The translations under genes and the position numbers were made by a program. This document shows positions 9,769 through 14,632 of a stretch of DNA of 14,632 nt, one piece after another; position 1 is the stretch's first letter; every line of letters starts with the position of its first letter. The notes below the pieces were generated by a model. That model saw only the letters and a list, made by a program, of their open reading frames with translations, searched no databases and was not told the origin of the DNA. This DNA comes from Smittium mucronatum (lineage: Eukaryota; Kickxellomycota; Harpellomycetes; Harpellales; Legeriomycetaceae): NCBI GenBank assembly GCA_001953115.1, contig LSSL01000815.1, forward strand, positions 8,165 to 22,796, read 5' to 3'.

Positions 9769-11152
9769 ATGTTATCTGGATCTCATAATGATCAGGAAAT
9801 GCTTTCAAACTCAGCCGGCTTCGACTTTTTTGCTTCATCAGTACAGATCTTAGGAATTACCTTTTATGCTATAATCCACATTTTTGTATTCAATTCACCT
9901 CTAATTTTTAAAGCTTTTACGAAATTATCTAAGTTAAATTCCATTTCAGAGAAAGTTACCTTTATCCCCGATGATTTAAACACATCTAATCAAAATGCTA
10001 TAAATTCTCAAAAGCCAAAATCAGATTCATCTTTAAATTATAAAAAATACCATAATAAAAATACATCAAGATTATTCAGTTACCTAAGATTCGATTCAAA
10101 AGCTCCCATTTCGTAATTAACTTATATTTGATTCAAAATTTTCATTGCTTTAACTGTTTTTCTTGTTAATATCTGATGTATAGAACTTTCAAAGCTACTT
10201 TTCAGATAAGTCCCGAAGATCAGATTATCGAAACTGGGAGCAGGAAAACTTCCGAACCTTTCAGCTGCAATTCTCAAAATAATTCATCTTTCGCCTCAAA
10301 TTCTCCCCCCGCTAAAAATTTCATAACAACGCTTCCTAACAATCTTCTAACCAATCCAAGTCAAAATTTGTCTAAATCTAAATCTATATCTAAATCTGAT
10401 TCATGCAGAAAACCAAAAGTTTTAAAGAAAAAATTTTTGGTTCTAGATCTTGATGAAACTTTGATCCATTCCTCACCAAATAGCTCCTATAAAGCCCATC
10501 TTAGGATTGAAGTTTTCTCCCAAAAGACTTCCTGCTTGTATTACGTGTACAAAAGGCCATATGTTGATTACTTTCTGAAGAAGGTTTCGATAATTTAATT
10601 TTATTAGTTTCTCTTATTTACTTCCTATTTAACATTTTAAAATTCACTCATACAATACCACAGGTTAGTGAGTGGTACAATGTAGTCGTCTTTACAGCCT
10701 CTCTTCCCGAATACGCTAACCCTATTGTCAATTTTTTGGATCCAAAAAATACTTTAATAGATTCACGGTACTTTCGAGATGTAAGTTTTATTCACGATTT
10801 TTAATGAATATATTAATTATATTTAAACACTCTCTTTTTATAGTCCTGTGTTCCTCACAGTTTCAGCTACACAAAAGACTTAAAGATAATTTCAGAGGAT
10901 TTATCTCAGGTAGTTCTTGTTGATAACTCACCTATTTCTTTTTATGTAAACCAAGGTAACCCACTCGTCATATCTTTTTTTTTAAGATTTTTTTAACTCT
11001 GTAAAAATTTTTAAATAGAAAATGCAATACCAATACAATCGTGGATTAATAACGACCCCAATGATGAGTGCTTGCTGGATCTACTACCGTTCCTTGATGC
11101 TTTGAGATTTACCGATGATGTTAGATCTATTCTTTCTCTACGGGTACTATAA
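9769..11152 (+). CDS. NEM1: Nem1/Dullard-type nuclear envelope phosphatase, five exons
   Basis: Exons are 9769-10112, 10184-10583, 10664-10780, 10844-10955 and 11019-11152, giving 368 residues. The product is a HAD-superfamily protein serine/threonine phosphatase of the FCP1/SCP fold. Family members (yeast Nem1, animal CTDNEP1/Dullard) work with Spo7/NEP1R1 at the ER and nuclear envelope to dephosphorylate lipin/Pah1, which controls phosphatidate use and nuclear membrane growth. What is seen: a hydrophobic segment at residues 20-47; a Ser/Asn-rich linker to about 190; motif I DLDET at 203-207 with both catalytic Asp present; VFTAS at 257-261; TKDL at 297-300 with its Lys; and VDNSP at 313-317. 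Next come IPIQSW at 328-333, [13 protein letters not shown] at 343-355 and DVRSIL at 358-363. The C-terminal block LDALRFxxDVRSxL favours Nem1/Dullard over SCP phosphatases. All catalytic residues are intact. The start is the first in-frame ATG, but the frame is open back to 9712, so an extra 5' exon is possible. Confidence 0.93.
10113..10183 (+). other. NEM1 intron 1 (71 nt)
   Basis: The donor is GTAATT and the acceptor GTATAG. A TTTAAC branch-like site lies near 10150. The intron splits a Ser codon after its second base, and splicing restores the frame exactly into the open frame before DLDET. Retention would give a stop at 10114-10116. Confidence 0.85.
10371..10403 (+). repeat. TCTAAA-type codon repeat in the NEM1 linker
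   Basis: A short hexanucleotide-like repeat of TCT AAA units encodes [11 protein letters not shown] (residues 178-188) in the linker just before the phosphatase domain. Such tracts vary in length between strains by slippage without harming the fold. The Ser-rich, basic linker could be a phosphorylation site, but that is inference. Confidence 0.6.
10584..10663 (+). other. NEM1 intron 2 (80 nt)
   Basis: The donor is the unusual GTTTCG and the acceptor CCACAG. TTTAAC near 10630 is a likely branch site. The intron falls between codons. Joining gives [19 protein letters not shown], which is colinear with known Nem1 proteins, so the boundary is fixed by homology despite the weak donor. Retention adds four codons and then TAA at 10596. 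Confidence 0.85.
10781..10843 (+). other. NEM1 intron 3 (63 nt)
   Basis: The donor is the consensus GTAAGT and the acceptor TTATAG. The intron falls between codons, directly after RYFRD. The TTTAAC site seen in the other introns is not exact here (TTTAAAC near 10822). Retention would meet an in-frame TAA within eight codons. Confidence 0.9.
10956..11018 (+). other. NEM1 intron 4 (63 nt)
   Basis: The donor is GTAACC and the acceptor AAATAG, with TTTAAC near 10992. The intron splits a Glu codon after its first base, and splicing gives [12 protein letters not shown] as expected for the family. Retention would meet an in-frame TAA before the acceptor. Confidence 0.9.
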
Positions 11153-12828
11153 GAAGTATTCTAATTTTTGTTATCACTGCCGCGCTTTAATAATTATTCA
11201 AAGCATTTTTTTCTTTTTTTTCACTACACAAGATGTCCTCGTTTTTAATATAGATCTTTTCTTAAATTTCCTATAAAGAGCAACATTATTTGAAATTTAT
11301 TTTCATAAACCCTATTTAGTTAATATTTTTGCATTTTCATAAAAATATACATGTATATCGGACTATTTTTATTATTATCAGATTTTAAATCTTAATGCCA
11401 TGTTATCACTTGCTACTAAGTTGAAACAGTATGTCTTGTAAACACAAATACATCAAATATTAATTCCTTTATCCGCATTTAGCGTTAAAACATTGTATGT
11501 CATCATATATTTTAGTTAGCAGTTAAACATTTTAAATAAACCCATTACAAATTAAAACAATGTTTTGAATTAAAAGCATTAGCTATGTTTTACTAGTTTT
11601 TATTTCATATAGGATTGAATTGATATTAAAAAAATTAAAAAATACATGAAGATATATGAAATTTGATCTGAAGCTAAAACCCCCATCCTTATTTAGTTAG
11701 TACTATTAATTGCCTAGAGTTTACTTTCGAGAGGTAAAATGAGCATCTACCAACTATTAAGACACCCACAGATTTTTAACACATTATAACATTCGAATTC
11801 ATGCCAATTGTGACTATTATAATGATACTTGGTTAATGAAAAATGAATTTTGAAAGATTTTTTTGATTATTAGTTTATCCATGTTTAAGCCTGGATTACT
11901 AAAACGTATGTCCTTTTTCGAGCTGGGAAAATTTCAATCCGAAATTTCTACAAAAACTCGTTGAGCGCTTAAATACTATTTAATTTCTAGGGTTTATTCG
12001 GTCCCATTAAACTCTTCACTCCATACTAAAAAAAATAATATTCTTTTCTAGGACATCAAGAGTCCTATTTTTTTATCTTTATGTATTCTAAAAACTCTAT
12101 TGAACTATTGAGGTAAATAGTAATGAAAATTTTGTGAATTATATGCGATATCCAAGTTCCTGAAAGGGTTGGGGAAAATTACCGTAATTTTGATATATTT
12201 TAGATATCAAATTATGTTTACTTTGGAAATAAAATTTCAGATGTAATTTTTATTATTATTGATAACTTGTTTTTTTTTAAAGGAGCTATATAAAAATCAT
12301 GAAAATATATATGGAGATCGAAATCTAATCTAAATAAACCTCTGCAGTTGTATCAGGAAATAAAGTCCAATTATCGCAATAATTATAGCGCAAAAACTAA
12401 AATTAATGGATCTAAATGTATCTCTATTATTATTTATAGCGGATTTATTTTAAAACCGTCTCATTTTCGTTTTTCTAAATATATAATGATAAAATAGCTT
12501 ACGTTATGCACTTTACTATTCGTTAAAAGTATCTAATTTTAAAGCGTGGGACTTCATCATATCTGATATATGAAATTAAATAAAACAAAAAGTAAACTAC
12601 ATTTTAATCCGTCTAATTCAAGAATGGTGTATATTATATAGTATTATAATATATCATACATTCAAATCATAAATAATAGGAAATATAAAGAATTTCGGTC
12701 TAATTAATCAAGTTAGTAAAATGGGATTTATTTATATTATAATTCAGGGAGAAAATATTAAGTGCTAACAAATTATTGGAAAAAATTAAACCGAAAGTTT
12801 AAATCCAATAAAAATAGTGAAATAAAGC
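11153..12828. other. Intergenic region downstream of NEM1
   Basis: I see no gene here on either strand. The first few hundred bases must hold the NEM1 3' UTR and poly(A) site. No single polyadenylation signal stands out, because A/T runs are everywhere. The only structured item is a short hairpin at 12049-12067. Confidence 0.6.
12049..12074. repeat. Short perfect hairpin followed by T-run
   Basis: TAGGAC at 12049-12054 and GTCCTA at 12062-12067 are exact reverse complements around a seven-base loop, followed by seven T from 12068. It looks like a bacterial intrinsic terminator or a pol III stop, but there is no transcribed unit before it and the genome is eukaryotic. It is most likely chance. 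Confidence 0.2.
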
Positions 12829-13021
12829 TACACCTTTTCACGACCAAATTCGGAAAAAGTGAAAATCAATTATAAAAAAGTATGAGCTAATCGGTTATAA
12901 TGAAAATCAATTCAAAAAAAGTAAATTTCAATTGGACACAGTGCATTTACATTCGAAAAAAGTGAAAATCAATTCCAGAATAAATAACTTCAAGTTCGGA
13001 AAAAAGTAAGTCCTAATTTGG
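12829..13021 (+). repeat. Left arm of inverted-repeat element, 21-bp units
   Basis: After the tip there are eight degenerate units, most ending in CAATT: 12847-12871, 12872-12890, 12891-12912, 12913-12933, 12934-12953, 12954-12974, 12975-12996 and 12997-13019. The best units read CGGAAAAAGTGAAAATCAATT or close to it. The unit GGACACAGTGCATTTACATT is more divergent but is shared exactly with the other arm. Confidence 0.75.
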
Positions 13022-14084
13022 AAATTCTGCGTAGTTTTACAAGATATCATGTCCTATACTACTTACGTTTTTGTTTCAAAGCAGAATATGAGTTACATAT
13101 ATGAGCTAGCTAATTTTTTTATTAGAAAGACTTTTGATATGCTATATTTATACCATAATCTGATTTGACTATAACTCCAAGCATTCAACATAGATTAAAT
13201 CCATGAAAATAATCTCAAGACTTACTTAAATAGTTGCTGTTACTGTTACTTTTTCTTGGTGATTATAAAATATCCTTTTGCTTAAAAATGATGATTTAGT
13301 TAATCGCCAGTATAAGGTTTTCAGTTCAGTGAAAATTATTTATGTTTAATCAATAAAAAACCCCATAGATCATGGACTTAATTATTTACTGACTTTATAC
13401 GTATTCACAATACAGGATATCTTTAAATGGGTACCTCTGAAACCGTTTTTTTATAAATATATTAATATTAATACTTTTAAACTATTATATTACGGACTAT
13501 TTATCGTAATTAGTTTATTAATGTGTGGGATGAAGAATTGCATCTATTTGGCTATAAATCTTTTCAATAATTATAATTTAAAGAAAAAATCATCCTCTGT
13601 ATATACTTGGCTATGTATAACGTTTTGTTATTGTAAATTAAAAGTTTGATATAAAGCTATATGTAATATAAATAGTTTTGAGAAAAATCAAACTTTGACA
13701 GCTTGATAAGCTCAAAGTTATGATGTTTGATTTATGCGTGTGTTATTTTAATATAATCTACAAAAAGACTGTATATTATAATTAAAATAGCACCAATTTA
13801 AGGTGATTTATGGGCTTTTTAACTCTCTCTTTTTTAAGGTTGGTTTTAATTATTTTTAGCAAACTCGACTCTTTGATATTATTAGGGATTTTTGTTTGAT
13901 GTGTTTCAATAATTGAAACATGAAGTTTTTTTTTTTTATAATCATGGGGTTTGTAATTTTCAAAAAATATGAAGCGTAGATATTCGCCGTTTTTAATAAT
14001 ATAATCGATGATTATATTAACTTCACATCACATAAATTTACCAGTTATTTATGGATATTTCTTTATAACTGTTTATTACTTATA
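13022..14084. other. Centre of the inverted-repeat element
   Basis: This AT-rich sequence has no open frame of note on either strand and no visible transposase motif. It could be filler from deletion of a former transposase gene or captured host sequence. Nothing in it resembles the rest of the window. Confidence 0.5.
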
Positions 14085-14276
14085 CCAAATTGAAACTCAC
14101 TTTTTCCGAATTTAATCTCACTTTTTATGAGCCGAAAATCACTTATTCTGGAATTGATTGCACTTTTTTCCAATTGATTTTCACTTTTTTCGAATGTAAA
14201 TGCACTGTGTCCAATTGAAATTTACTTTTTTTGTAATTGAGTTTAAATTTTCCAAATTTGGTAGCGAAAAGGTGTA
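14085..14276 (-). repeat. Right arm of inverted-repeat element
   Basis: Read on the minus strand, this arm repeats the left arm in order: the TACACC tip, a diverged unit, the perfect 62-bp core (14172-14233 on the + strand), an extra unit GGAAAAAAGTGCAATCAATT that the left arm lacks, the CCAGAATAA unit, another diverged unit, and a last CGGAAAAAGTGAG unit ending in AATTTGG. Gain or loss of whole units fits slippage or unequal exchange in a tandem array. Confidence 0.75.
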
Positions 14277-14632
14277 AGTAATTTTTTATGGCTATTCTGT
14301 GAAGAGCAAGATTTTTTTTTTTACACTTTTAGCAAAGATAAAAATTTCTCGTAAAAAAAATGCTAAGATAAAAGGAGAAGGGTAGAGTAAAGATTTGACA
14401 TTTTTCTTTTCATAGTATAACAAAAACTATGTTTGTTTTACTTGCTCAATTGATTGTAGCATTATTTTTTGGGAAGAGGCATATTGATTTATCAAAAAGA
14501 AAATATTAGGCTACCATTGCAATAGGTGGGTTTATTTCAATGATATGAATATTCGAAAAATAAAAATAATTTTTTAAAAAAGAATTCGCCAATATTAGTT
14601 TATGAAATTATTTTATTTTACATTAGATAAAA
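14277..14632. other. AT-rich right end of the window
   Basis: No gene is supported. A 26-codon ORF from ATG at 14429 to TAG at 14507 encodes a short hydrophobic stretch followed by basic residues. It could be a first exon of a gene running off the window, but nothing confirms that. Confidence 0.4.

Larger units (their letters stand above)
12829..14276. mobile_element. Fold-back-like inverted-repeat element, non-autonomous
   Basis: Two inverted arms of about 190 bp (12829-13021 and 14085-14276) enclose about 1.06 kb. The tips match as TACACCTTTTC followed by a near match through ACCAAATTnGG (22 of 25 positions). Each arm is a tandem array of degenerate 21-bp units, and 62 bp are perfectly inverted-repeated. 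Long arms of short tandem repeats are the hallmark of fold-back elements and of some Tc1/mariner relatives. Both tips start with TA, which could be a TA target duplication, as for Tc1/mariner, or simply the first bases of the repeat. The centre shows no transposase, so any movement would need an enzyme supplied elsewhere. It lies about 1.7 kb downstream of NEM1 and does not interrupt a recognised gene. Confidence 0.7.

Noticed and set aside
12049..12074. Bacterial-type intrinsic terminator.
   Set aside because: The surroundings are eukaryotic with spliceosomal introns, and no transcription unit ends there. A six-base stem with a T run is easily due to chance in this composition.
14429..14509. 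A 26-codon ORF as a gene start running off the window.
   Set aside because: It is too short, with no recognised motif and no clear splice donor. It is mentioned only in the right-end entry.
1..14632. tRNA, rRNA and CRISPR arrays.
   Set aside because: I found no tRNA-like T-loop with matching stems, no rRNA-like conserved block and no regularly spaced direct repeats with unique spacers. The 21-bp units of the inverted-repeat arms are contiguous and degenerate, not CRISPR.

Overview
The window is very AT-rich eukaryotic nuclear DNA (about 20% G+C in sampled intergenic lines, about 40% in the recognised exons). It holds one gene that can be identified with confidence, and it lies on the + strand. 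That gene has four short GT-AG introns and a conserved product whose domain and C-terminus look most like fungal Nem1. A low-GC fungus or fungus-like opisthokont is therefore the best guess, but the species cannot be named from this sequence. The conserved Nem1 C-terminus ends exactly at a TAA, so the standard genetic code applies.

Layout: 1-6500 is an AT-rich desert with homopolymer runs, a short (AT)n run, one imperfect hairpin and one 34-codon ORF of doubtful status. 6510-9710 is a less AT-rich tract with open stretches on the + strand in changing frames. Its first 200-300 bases form a marked G+C island. I recognise no protein there; the tract could be a decayed gene, a decayed mobile element or an unusually low-stop spacer. 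9769-11152 is a NEM1/Dullard (CTDNEP1-type) phosphatase gene with five exons encoding 368 residues. The frame is open a little upstream of the first ATG, so the 5' end is uncertain. 11153-12828 is AT-rich with no gene seen. 12829-14276 is a fold-back type inverted-repeat element of about 1.45 kb. Its two arms of about 190 bp are built from degenerate 21-bp tandem units and share a perfect 62-bp inverted core. Both tips read TA followed by CACCTTTTC, and the roughly 1.06-kb centre shows no coding capacity. The last 350 bases hold nothing firm.

Function: Nem1 family enzymes act with a Spo7/NEP1R1 partner at the ER and nuclear envelope and dephosphorylate the lipin-type phosphatidate phosphatase. 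No partner gene is present here, which is normal for a eukaryotic genome without operons. The inverted-repeat element is the clearest structure not explained by ordinary gene content.
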